Origin: Sphingomonadales bacterium
GTDB taxonomy: Bacteria > Pseudomonadota > Alphaproteobacteria > Sphingomonadales > Sphingomonadaceae
Direction of reading: 5' to 3'
NCBI GenBank assembly: GCA_013298745.1
Contig: JAAFIT010000155.1
Coordinates: 1 to 6,286, forward strand
DNA length: 6,286 nucleotides
Shown: positions 1 to 5,222 of the stretch, in pieces
How positions within the stretch are numbered: position 1 is the first letter of the stretch
Layout of the letters: each line of letters opens with the position of its first letter
The notes under the pieces: generated by a model
The model's database searches: none
Seen by the model: only the letters and a program-made list of their open reading frames with translations
What the model was told of the DNA's origin: nothing
Position numbers and translations under genes: made by a program

Positions 1-318
1 TTCATCAAGATCAAACCGACGCTGATTTATGGCGCTTTTGCCTCGATTCTGGGCTTCGGCCTGGTCACCAAACGCCCGACATTGAAACTGGTTTTGGGCG
101 AGGCGCTGCCCACCCTCACCGATGCCGGCTGGGCCAAGCTCACCCGCAACTGGGCGCTGTTCTTCGTCGCGATGATGGGGGCCAATGAAGTCGCCCGCCA
201 GGTGCTGACCACCGACCAGTGGATCAACTTCAAGGTCTGGGGCGTGACGATCGCCACAATGCTCTTCGCCATGGCACAGGCGCCGCTGCTGGCGCGGCAC
301 GGGGTGAAAATGGACTAG
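1..318 (+). CDS. yciB: YciB/IspZ inner-membrane (septation) protein, C-terminal part
   Basis: The reading frame is open from the first base, so the 5' part lies outside the window; 105 codons remain, against about 180 residues for the usual YciB/IspZ protein. The family signature is visible: IKPTLIYG, then LTDAGWAKLTRNWALFF, then NEV, then W.NFKVWG, ending in AQAPLLARHG. Three hydrophobic stretches, around residues 9-24, 46-60 and 78-95 of the fragment, fit a polytopic inner-membrane protein. In enterobacteria YciB is linked to cell-envelope integrity and division-site synthesis; the biochemical role is not settled. The ATG at position 82 is internal and should not be taken as the start. The gene ends with TAG and converges on the minus-strand alkB-like gene across a 363-nt gap. 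Family assignment is firm; function is by homology. Confidence 0.93.
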   Translation, partial: FIKIKPTLIYGAFASILGFGLVTKRPTLKLVLGEALPTLTDAGWAKLTRNWALFFVAMMGANEVARQVLTTDQWINFKVWGVTIATMLFAMAQAPLLARHGVKMD

Positions 319-350
319 GCCGGGCGCCTCGCAACGTTCGCCTGAAATTC

Positions 351-365
351 GTTAAAAATTTTAAC
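351..365. repeat. Perfect 7-bp A/T palindrome
   Basis: GTTAAAA and TTTTAAC flank a single central A. It starts 33 nt after the yciB stop. Such a palindrome could be a protein-binding site; it is too A/T-rich and short to be a convincing terminator. The function is unknown. Confidence 0.45.
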
Positions 366-442
366 AAATTGATGAAGTTTACAGATAACGGGGGTTTTGC
401 AGCGTTGGTCTTCGCGTTTGCACGACCTGTGATCGATTTTCT

Positions 443-456
443 CAATGTCAAAGAGC
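443..456 (-). promoter_or_regulatory. boxA-like antitermination motif (orphan)
   Basis: The minus strand reads GCTCTTTGACATTG. This closely resembles the boxA element of bacterial rRNA leaders and spacers (E. coli core GCTCTTTAACA), and alphaproteobacterial rRNA operons often have the GACATTG form. It points the same way as the alkB-like gene and lies about 225 nt beyond its stop. No 16S, 23S or tRNA sequence adjoins it in the window, so it is either a chance match, a remnant of an rRNA spacer, or an element acting on read-through transcripts. Confidence 0.4.
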
Positions 457-522
457 GCCGCCGGATCGAGTCTAACTGAGTCAAATAACCGATTTGGTTG
501 GTGTAGGACAGCGGAAACTGTC

Positions 523-541
523 GTTGCATGCGCGGTGCAAC
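523..541. repeat. Small hairpin (6-bp stem)
   Basis: GTTGCA (523-528) pairs perfectly with TGCAAC (536-541) around a 7-nt loop. No T-run follows on either strand, so it is not a standard terminator. It lies 20 nt before the larger inverted repeat at 562-642 and could be part of the same folded transcript. Confidence 0.4.
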
Positions 542-561
542 ACAGAGAGGAAGCGCTAGGA

Positions 562-642
562 GGGCAATCACGTTAACGCGGCTGACCAGATTTTGATTGT
601 AGGTCAATCAGCCCAGCGGTGTTTGTAGGCGCGTGATTGCCC
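562..642. repeat. Long-range inverted repeat, candidate structured RNA or convergent terminator
   Basis: GGGCAATCACG (562-572) is the exact reverse complement of CGTGATTGCCC (632-642), an 11-bp perfect stem. Inside it, positions 577-585 can pair with 608-618 if the two bases CA at 614-615 bulge out, adding a second stem of 9 bp. An alternative inner hairpin, TGATT (594-598) with AATCA (606-610), competes for the same bases. Nested helices with two exclusive inner folds are more than a simple repeat. The element lies about 40 nt past the alkB-like stop and has no poly-T tail. It matches no RNA family I can recognise. Confidence 0.5.
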
Positions 643-681
643 CGCCGCGAGGACACGAAGCGCGACCAATCTAAGTTGTGC

Positions 682-1440
682 TTAACTGCCCAATCCGATC
701 CGTCTGAAGGTCATGTTGAACCTAGACTGCCGAACATTCTTCCGCTTGGGCACCGCATGCTCCCAGTAATGTTGCAACTCACCCTTCATGATTAGAAGGG
801 TGCCGTGCTTGAGCGGAAAAGTGATCTTTTGTGCGTGATCGGACTTGGAACGCACGACGAAATCTCGGCTGGCACCGAAATTCGCTGAGGCGATAATGGG
901 GTTTAGGCCGAGTTCCTTCTCGTCGTCCGCGTGCCAGTTCAGATGGTCGTTCCCGTCTCTGTACCAGTTGAGCAAGACGCTGTTGAACGCGACGCCTGCG
1001 CATTGTTCGATCCGGCTCTTGAGGTAAAGAAGGCCGTCGTTCCACGGATTGGGTTCCGACCTGATCCCCGAATAGGAGTAGGCGCGACCGGGATCTCCGT
1101 ACCAAGATGTCAGCCTCGGCAACGCAATTCGCTTACCGTAGAAGTTGATCCAATCCTGTTTCCACAGAATGTTCTTAAATTTCATTGTGTCTAGAGCATC
1201 ATGTCCGATGTCCCGCCAGTTCGCCGTTCTCCAGTCAATCAAGTCATTCTCTTGCAGGTATTCCAACGTGCGGTCACTGACGGAACGCTTGAAAAAGTTT
1301 TCGGCATAAAAAATCTGGCCGTGTGGCACGGTAATGTCGAAGCCGTTCCACTCCGGGTTGGGAGCCACCCGAAATCCCACGTCCGTTAGAACGGGAAACG
1401 GAAGGGATACGGCATTCGAGCGGTCAAACAGGTCAACCAT
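682..1440 (-). CDS. alkB: AlkB-family 2-oxoglutarate/Fe(II)-dependent dioxygenase
   Basis: The family removes alkyl groups such as 1-methyladenine and 3-methylcytosine from DNA or RNA by oxidation, using Fe(II) and 2-oxoglutarate. The 252-residue product carries the full active-site set: HxD (H170, D172 in NWHADDE), the distal iron ligand H228 (HYWEHAV), and the 2-oxoglutarate arginines R240 and R246 in RFNMTFRR, spaced as in E. coli AlkB. The order Tyr-Ser-Gly (122-125), NS.L.N.Y (153-160), then the iron site resembles human ALKBH2/3 more than E. coli AlkB. I chose the ATG at 1440 because GAGGTGG lies just upstream and the site overlaps the end of the methyltransferase gene by 8 nt (ATGGTTGA), a translational-coupling arrangement. 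A longer in-frame start at 1497 would add 19 residues lying wholly inside the upstream gene. GC is well below that of the psp genes (1141-1200 is 37% by hand count), which suggests acquisition by transfer. Substrate unknown. Confidence 0.9.
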   Translation of the reverse strand: MVDLFDRSNAVSLPFPVLTDVGFRVAPNPEWNGFDITVPHGQIFYAENFFKRSVSDRTLEYLQENDLIDWRTANWRDIGHDALDTMKFKNILWKQDWINFYGKRIALPRLTSWYGDPGRAYSYSGIRSEPNPWNDGLLYLKSRIEQCAGVAFNSVLLNWYRDGNDHLNWHADDEKELGLNPIIASANFGASRDFVVRSKSDHAQKITFPLKHGTLLIMKGELQHYWEHAVPKRKNVRQSRFNMTFRRIGLGS

Positions 1441-2017
1441 GCACCACCTCGAACTTAGCAAGCCAGGACACGGCAGGATACTGCTCTTTGTCGCCACATT
1501 TGAATGTCGTCAGTTCGGATTCGACATCTGCGAAACTAGCTGAAAATTCTGGATTCTTGAACAAGGCTTCGAGATCACGGAGGCGGCTTGTCCCACCGTC
1601 GAAATCTCGATCCGGACTGATTGCGAAGATGAAATGCTTGCCCATCGATAGAGCATTTCCGAATAGCTGGAAATGATTGAAACCCGCGATATCCAACACG
1701 TTTGAGAAGACGTGGAGGATCGGGTGTTCCGCGTTATTCTCGAAATCGGTGGAGCCGATATCGTCGAACTGCTTGTTGATGCAGACGGTGTCCGCACGAG
1801 GCGCAATCGCTCGATAAACCGCCTCGGCGCGAACCAGCGCTACAGCCGAGGGCTCGATCAGAACGACCTGAGATAAAGCGGAAGGAAACGCTTGCCCAAA
1901 TCTGTCATAAAGCAGCAGGCCTGCGAGCCCTTGGCCGCATCCGTAGTCGATCAAACGGGTCGGCTCTGCCGGAACCGATAGTTTCTCCTTCAGTGCTTCC
2001 CATTGGGAACTGACCAT
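1433..2017 (-). CDS. Class I SAM-dependent methyltransferase-like protein, probably 5'-truncated
   Basis: The 194-residue product starts almost directly with a Rossmann methyltransferase core: motif I LIDYGCGQGLAG (22-33), the acidic end of beta-2 in VVLIEPS (E55, expected to bind the SAM ribose), and a motif IV-like segment ILHVFSNVLDI (100-110). I do not recognise the substrate family. Most such proteins have 20-100 residues before motif I; here only 21 precede it. Upstream of the ATG at 2017 the frame stays open to 2113, and the codons next to it read SPDQLDQYLYSYGP, which looks like real protein, yet no ATG, GTG or TTG occurs there and the ATG has only a weak ribosome site. The frame crosses the pspF stop (2062-2064). 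I infer that the gene lost its 5' end when joined to pspF. It is followed by the alkB-like gene with an 8-nt overlap. Activity of the shortened protein is uncertain. Confidence 0.75.
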   Translation of the reverse strand: MVSSQWEALKEKLSVPAEPTRLIDYGCGQGLAGLLLYDRFGQAFPSALSQVVLIEPSAVALVRAEAVYRAIAPRADTVCINKQFDDIGSTDFENNAEHPILHVFSNVLDIAGFNHFQLFGNALSMGKHFIFAISPDRDFDGGTSRLRDLEALFKNPEFSASFADVESELTTFKCGDKEQYPAVSWLAKFEVVHG

Positions 2018-2061
2018 TGGCCCGTAAGAATAAAGGTACTGATCAAGCTGGTCTGGCGAGG

Positions 2062-3129
2062 TTATTCCCCGATATTCAACATCCCGTGCCGTTTCAGCGC
2101 GTACCGCAACTGGTCATAGCTCAACGCCAGCGCGCTCGCTGTCCGGCGCTGGTTGTGGCGGCAGCGTTCGAGGGCGGCGATGAGGATGCTGCGTTCATAG
2201 GCGTGGACGGCGGCGCGCAGGTCGCTGACGCTGGTGAGGGCCGGGGCGGGGAGGGCGGCGGCTTCGGCGGCGGGATCGATGGGTGGGCGGTCCTCGGATG
2301 CGGCGGGCGCGGCGTCGGCGATGGCGGCGGCGGTGCCGGGCAGGGCCGCCGGGCGCCAGGGCGATTCGAAGGGATCGAGGATGATGCGGCCGACGGGCGT
2401 TTCGGCGTCGGCCCAGCGATAGAGCGAGCGTTCGACGACGTTCTTGAGTTCACGGACATTGCCGTGCCAGGCATGGGAGTCGAGCAGCGCCTTGGCCTTG
2501 GCGGAGAAGCCAGGGAAGCGCGCCCAGCCGAGTTCGGCGGCCATGCGGCGGGCGAAGTGCAGGGCCAGCGCCTCGATATCCTCGGCGCGTTCGCGCAAGG
2601 GTGGCAGGGTGATGACTTCAAAGCTCAACCTGTCGAGCAGATCGGCGCGGAAGCGGCCTTTTTCGACGAGGCGCGGCAAATCCTCGTTGGTGGCGCCAAC
2701 GAGGCGGACATCGACGCTGATGGCGCGGTTGGAGCCGATGCGGGTGAGTTCGCCATATTCGACGACGCGGAGCAGGCGCTCCTGGGCGGCGGGTGAAAGC
2801 GTGGCGATTTCATCGAGGAAGAGCGTGCCGCCATCGGCATCCTCGAAGCGGCCTGCCCTTGCTCGTTGCGCGCCGGTGAAGGCGCCGGCTTCATAACCGA
2901 AGAGTTCGGCATCGATGAGGTTTTCAGGAAGTGCTGCGCAGTTGATCGAGATCAGCGGCGCGCCCCAGCGCGGGGAGAGGCGGTGGAGGCGTTCGGCGAT
3001 CAGTTCCTTGCCGGTGCCGCGTTCGCCGATGACCAGCACCGGGCGGTTGAGCGCCGCGGCGGCGGAGGCGCGTTCGACGGCATCGAGGAAGATCGACGAC
3101 GAGCCGATAAGGGCGGCGGGTTTTGCCAT
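2062..3129 (-). CDS. pspF: PspF, sigma-54 enhancer-binding activator of the psp operon
   Basis: This AAA+ protein remodels sigma-54 RNA polymerase at the psp promoter. The 355 residues show the whole set: Walker A GERGTGKE (35-42), GAFTGA sigma-54 contact loop (82-87), Walker B GGTLFLDEI (100-108), ATNEDLP (146-152), arginine fingers R161 and R167 in FRADLLDRL, WHGNVREL (221-228), and a Fis-type helix-turn-helix near residues 329-349. There is no N-terminal receiver or GAF domain, as in PspF proper, so control must come from a partner. W55 in the SPRW loop matches E. coli W56, which mediates inhibition by PspA. An Ala/Pro-rich linker (about 259-310) joins the AAA+ and DNA-binding parts and makes it about 30 residues longer than the E. 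coli protein. The gene is divergent from the psp operon, an arrangement shared with enterobacteria. Its ATG has only a weak ribosome site. Downstream, the methyltransferase ATG follows the TAA after 44 nt. Confidence 0.96.
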   Translation of the reverse strand: MAKPAALIGSSSIFLDAVERASAAAALNRPVLVIGERGTGKELIAERLHRLSPRWGAPLISINCAALPENLIDAELFGYEAGAFTGAQRARAGRFEDADGGTLFLDEIATLSPAAQERLLRVVEYGELTRIGSNRAISVDVRLVGATNEDLPRLVEKGRFRADLLDRLSFEVITLPPLRERAEDIEALALHFARRMAAELGWARFPGFSAKAKALLDSHAWHGNVRELKNVVERSLYRWADAETPVGRIILDPFESPWRPAALPGTAAAIADAAPAASEDRPPIDPAAEAAALPAPALTSVSDLRAAVHAYERSILIAALERCRHNQRRTASALALSYDQLRYALKRHGMLNIGE

Positions 3130-3223
3130 GCTGCAAGTTAGTGTGATTTCCCAAGAATTGGCAATCCTTCATGTGGCGTTCAGCTTGGAAAACTTTGTGC
3201 TTCCAGCAGTTTCAATCAGTTAA

Positions 3224-3246
3224 CCGTGCCAATCCACTTGGCACGG
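3224..3246. promoter_or_regulatory. 9-bp perfect inverted repeat over the -24 element
   Basis: CCGTGCCAA (3224-3232) and TTGGCACGG (3238-3246) are exact reverse complements with a 5-nt spacer. The right arm contains the -24 TGGCAC of the psp promoter. The left arm presents the same hexamer towards pspF, but at the -12 distance there is TG instead of GC, so it is not a full second sigma-54 promoter. It may be an operator or the relic of a divergent promoter. Confidence 0.6.
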
Positions 3247-3254
3247 CTCGTGCA
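3239..3254 (+). promoter_or_regulatory. Sigma-54 (RpoN) promoter of the psp operon
   Basis: TGGCACGGCTCGTGCA fits the RpoN consensus: GG (3240-3241) and GC (3252-3253) are separated by exactly 10 bp, with TGGCAC at -24 and GTGCA (consensus TTGCA) at -12. Transcription would start near 3265, giving a leader of about 50 nt before the first ORF. A divergent pspF gene upstream and psp genes downstream make the assignment strong. PspF binding sites should lie between 3130 and 3223; partial dyads there are CCAA-gaa-TTGG (3151-3161) and TGGAA/TTCCA (3186-3190, 3201-3205), but I cannot assign them. Confidence 0.88.
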
Positions 3255-3314
3255 TTGCTGTTGGCATGAGGCCGAGCGGCAATCGCTGCAACGCCCACCA
3301 ACAGGAGACAGACC

Positions 3315-3503
3315 ATGACCAAGTTTTTCAACGCTTCCGAATTCGCCCGCAACCTGACCGGCCTGGTGGCCGCGTTCGTGCTGGGCACCACCTTGATCGC
3401 AGCGGCCGCCGGCCCGGCCTGTTGTCGCCAACAACGGCACAACGGCAGTGGTGACGGCAGACGCACAATCGAATATCGTCGCCGGTGCCTAACGCGCTCG
3501 TGA
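3315..3503 (+). CDS. Small membrane protein at the head of the psp operon, probably frameshifted
   Basis: This is the first ORF after the sigma-54 promoter. It has a very good ribosome site (AGGAG, 3303-3307, 7 nt before ATG). As read it encodes 62 residues: a polar N-terminus, one hydrophobic segment (about 16-33, LTGLVAAFVLGTTLIAAAAG), then an arginine- and cysteine-rich tail (CCRQQRHNGSGDGRRTI...) that looks unlike a natural protein. Leaving out the T at 3420 moves translation to the frame that begins GTT at 3421. That frame gives a small-residue tail starting VVANNGTTAVVTADAQ and ends at TAA (3490-3492), for 58 residues in all. I therefore suspect a one-base insertion or a sequencing error. 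The restored product would be a membrane-anchored or exported small protein. I do not recognise the family. Expression from the psp promoter is expected. Confidence 0.55.
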   Translation: MTKFFNASEFARNLTGLVAAFVLGTTLIAAAAGPACCRQQRHNGSGDGRRTIEYRRRCLTRS

Positions 3504-3507
3504 CGAT

Positions 3508-3562
3508 GGCCGGAGGGGCCGGGCTCACGGGTCGCCCCCTCCCCTTTGCTCCCCCTCCGGCC
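3508..3562 (+). promoter_or_regulatory. Perfect 11-bp stem-loop in the leader before pspA
   Basis: GGCCGGAGGGG (3508-3518) pairs exactly with CCCCTCCGGCC (3552-3562), leaving a 33-nt loop. A second C-rich run (3534-3542) could compete for the same GGAGGGGC segment with one bulged C. The structure ends about 18 nt before the pspA ribosome site (GGAG, 3580-3583) and follows the small ORF. There is no T-run after it, so it is more likely a processing, stability or folding element than a terminator. Confidence 0.55.
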
Positions 3563-3592
3563 CCTCATTCGAACCTTCTGGAGATCAAACCC

Positions 3593-4264
3593 ATGGGCAT
3601 TTTCTCGCGAACCCGCGATATCATCGCCGCCAACGTCACCGACCTTCTCGATCGGGCCGAAGACCCGGCCAAGATGATCCGCATGATCATCATGGAGATG
3701 GAAGAAACGCTGGTCGAAGTTCGCGCCAGTGCCGCGCGCACCATCGCCGATCAAAAGGAGATGCGCCGCGCCGTCATCCGTGCCGAAGCCGCCCAGCTGA
3801 GCTGGGGCGAAAAGGCCGAGCTCGCTTTGTCGAAGGGCCGTGAGGACCTCGCAAAGGCCGCGCTGATCGAAAAGGGCAAGGCCAAGACGTTTGTCGACCA
3901 GACCAAGGCGGAAATCGCGACGCTCGATGACAGCCTGGCGCTCAACGAGGCGGATATCGCCAAGCTGGAAGCCAAGCTGCGCGAAGCGCGCAACCGCCAG
4001 AACACCATCCTCAACCGCATCGAAAGCGCCACCCAGCGTTCGAAGATGCGCGAGATGATCAAGGGCCCGCGCGTCGATGAAGCCTTTGCCCGCTTCGAGG
4101 TGATGGAACGCCGTGCCGATCTGGCCGAAGGCCGCGCCGATGCGCTTGGCCTGGGCGGTCCGGCGCGCAGCCTCGCCGATGAATTCGCCGAACTGTCGGC
4201 CGATGATGATGTCAACGCCGAGCTCGCCGCCATGAAGGCGCGTCTCGGCAAGTTGGAAGGCTGA
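3593..4264 (+). CDS. pspA: PspA, phage shock protein A (IM30/ESCRT-III-like membrane effector)
   Basis: PspA binds and stabilises stressed inner membrane and, when idle, inhibits PspF. The 223-residue product matches the length of the E. coli protein and its hallmarks: N-terminal amphipathic helix MGIFSRTRDIIAANV (1-15), RAEDPAKMIR (21-30), EMEETLVEVRA (35-45), WGEKAELAL (71-79), DLAKAALIEK (85-94) and the final ADEFAEL..DD (185-195). Almost all of it is predicted alpha-helical coiled coil. I chose the ATG at 3593 because it gives the invariant MGIFSR start and has GGAG 10 nt upstream; an in-frame ATG at 3485 would add 36 proline-rich residues read from the leader and its stem-loop. pspB follows after 4 nt, with its ribosome site inside the pspA 3' end. 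Expected to be driven by the sigma-54 promoter at 3239. Confidence 0.97.
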   Translation: MGIFSRTRDIIAANVTDLLDRAEDPAKMIRMIIMEMEETLVEVRASAARTIADQKEMRRAVIRAEAAQLSWGEKAELALSKGREDLAKAALIEKGKAKTFVDQTKAEIATLDDSLALNEADIAKLEAKLREARNRQNTILNRIESATQRSKMREMIKGPRVDEAFARFEVMERRADLAEGRADALGLGGPARSLADEFAELSADDDVNAELAAMKARLGKLEG

Positions 4265-4268
4265 GACG

Positions 4269-4559
4269 ATGGAAGACATTCTCGTTCCCATCGGCGTCGT
4301 CGGCATGCTGTTCATCGGCCTGCCGTGGCTGGTCCTCCACTATCTGACGAAGTGGAAATCGGGCCGGGGCATTTCTCCGCAGGACGAGGTTCTCCTCGAT
4401 GATCTGCACGAAATGGCCCGCAGGCTCGATGCCCGGCTCGACTCGGTCGAACGCATCGTCGCCGCCGACAACCCCAACTGGAAGGACGGCAAATTGTCCG
4501 ATCTTTCCGCCGAACGGCTCGAACGTTTCGAGCGTGAAGAACGCCGGCAGATCCGCTGA
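4269..4559 (+). CDS. pspB: PspB, membrane component of the phage-shock sensor
   Basis: PspB with PspC senses membrane stress and takes PspA away from PspF. The 96-residue product has one N-terminal membrane helix (about 5-26, ending LPWLVLHY, very like E. coli PspB), then a short linker and a coiled coil with LDARLDSVERIVAADNPNW (53-71), equivalent to the ALESILDAEHPNW segment of E. coli PspB. E. coli PspB stops just after this; here about 25 more charged residues follow (KDGKLSDLSAERLERFERE...), a C-terminal extension. The start is supported by GGAAGG (4255-4260) inside the end of pspA and the 4-nt gap, which point to coupled translation. Confidence 0.95.
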   Translation: MEDILVPIGVVGMLFIGLPWLVLHYLTKWKSGRGISPQDEVLLDDLHEMARRLDARLDSVERIVAADNPNWKDGKLSDLSAERLERFEREERRQIR

Positions 4560-4596
4560 AACGCGTGACGCCGGCTTGATGGAAAGGAACATTTCG

Positions 4597-4794
4597 ATGG
4601 CTTTCAACTCCCCCTTCCGGCTCGACAAGACCAACGGCAAGCTGATGGGCGTCTGCGCCGGGCTCGCCAACTACACGGGTATCGAAACCGTCTGGATCCG
4701 CGTCGGCTTTGTCGCCGCCTCGCTGCTCGGCTTCGGCTCGCCCGTCCTCATCTATCTGGTCATCGGTCTCGTCGCCGACAGCCAGACCGCCTGA
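4597..4794 (+). CDS. Minimal PspC-domain membrane protein
   Basis: The 65-residue product is a PspC domain and almost nothing else: FRLDKTNGKLMGVCAGLANYTG (7-28), then VWIRVGFVAASLLG, then a second hydrophobic helix, ending at LVADSQTA. It aligns over its whole length with the first 62 residues of the PspC encoded next (shared LDK.N..LMGVCAG.A.Y and W.R.G.VAA), so the two are tandem paralogs. It lacks the cytoplasmic coiled-coil tail of PspC, which in E. coli faces the partner proteins. The start at 4597 has AAGGAA (4584-4589) before it; an in-frame ATG at 4579 would add six residues but overlaps that site. It lies 37 nt after pspB and 24 nt before pspC. It may be a PspC partner, modulator or stand-alone PspC domain; which one cannot be told from sequence. 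Confidence 0.88.
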   Translation: MAFNSPFRLDKTNGKLMGVCAGLANYTGIETVWIRVGFVAASLLGFGSPVLIYLVIGLVADSQTA

Positions 4795-4818
4795 ACCACC
4801 TCAACAGGGACATTTTTC

Positions 4819-5199
4819 ATGAGCGTTCGTCGCACCCGCTTCTACCTCGACAAGCGCAACAAGCGCCTGATGGGGGTTTGCGCCGGCATCGCCGATTACT
4901 TCGGCTGGGATGCCACCTGGGTCCGCATCGGCGCGGTTGCCGCGACGGTGATGGGCGTCGGCTTCCTGCCCTTCGTCTATCTCGCCGCCGGCTTCATCGC
5001 CGATCCCAAGCCGACGATGCTCTATAACGAGAGCGAGGAAGAGCGCCGCTTCTGGAAGAATGTCCGGGTCGCGCCGCAGCGCACGGTGCGCGATGTCCAC
5101 GCCTCGTTCCGCGAATCCGACCGCCGCCTGCGCGATCTCGAGGCCTATATGACCTCGTCGAACAGCCGGCTTTCCAACGAAATCGAGCAGCTGCGCTAA
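4819..5199 (+). CDS. pspC: PspC, membrane sensor of the phage-shock system
   Basis: The 126-residue product matches the E. coli protein in length and layout. The PspC domain covers 7-62 (YLDKRNKRLMGVCAGIADYFG, WVRIG, then hydrophobic helix 41-61). A cytoplasmic tail follows, ending in a coiled coil, RESDRRLRDLEAYMTS (98-113) and EIEQLR (121-126); this matches the E. coli tail RLREMERYVTS. PspC and PspB together relay membrane stress to PspA. The ribosome site AGGGA (4806-4810) lies 8 nt before ATG. The tail motif recurs in the three genes downstream, which suggests that they share a partner or assemble with PspC. Confidence 0.94.
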   Translation: MSVRRTRFYLDKRNKRLMGVCAGIADYFGWDATWVRIGAVAATVMGVGFLPFVYLAAGFIADPKPTMLYNESEEERRFWKNVRVAPQRTVRDVHASFRESDRRLRDLEAYMTSSNSRLSNEIEQLR

Positions 5200-5222
5200 C
5201 GCAGGGCCGGGGGAGAACGACC

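Larger units (their letters stand above)
319..681. other. Non-coding gap between convergent genes
   Basis: I see no credible gene here. Short open frames exist on both strands, but their translations show no family features and they read through the repeats. The stretch is lower in GC than the psp genes (positions 481-540 are 50% by hand count). It holds an A/T palindrome (351-365), a minus-strand boxA-like motif (443-456), a small hairpin (523-541) and a larger inverted repeat (562-642). Because yciB and the alkB-like gene converge on it, transcription from both sides should end here, but I see no hairpin followed by a T-run on either strand. Confidence 0.7.

Noticed and set aside
230..607. 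Minus-strand 125-residue open frame in the yciB/alkB gap
   Set aside because: It overlaps yciB and the inverted repeats, and its composition shows no domain or membrane pattern.
1441..1497. Longer N-terminus for the AlkB-like protein (start at 1497)
   Set aside because: The extra 19 residues lie inside the methyltransferase gene; the ATG at 1440 has a good ribosome site and a typical coupled overlap.
2062..2422. Very G-rich, repeat-like stretch in pspF
   Set aside because: It encodes the Ala/Pro-rich linker of PspF; codon bias of a GC-rich genome explains it.
2017..2796. Plus-strand 259-residue open frame opposite pspF
   Set aside because: Gly/Ala-rich antisense shadow of a high-GC AAA+ gene; no domain features and it overlaps the clear pspF.
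3210..3232. Second, minus-strand sigma-54 promoter for pspF
   Set aside because: TGGCAC is present, but 10 bp after GG the sequence is TG rather than GC, so the -12 element is missing.
3485..3592. Longer N-terminus for PspA (start at 3485)
   Set aside because: It would add 36 proline-rich residues read through the leader hairpin; all PspA proteins begin MGIF at the residue matching 3593.
3212..4315. Minus-strand 367-residue open frame opposite the psp promoter, the small ORF and pspA
   Set aside because: It runs antisense through pspA, the sigma-54 promoter and the leader hairpin; the translation has no coherent family features.
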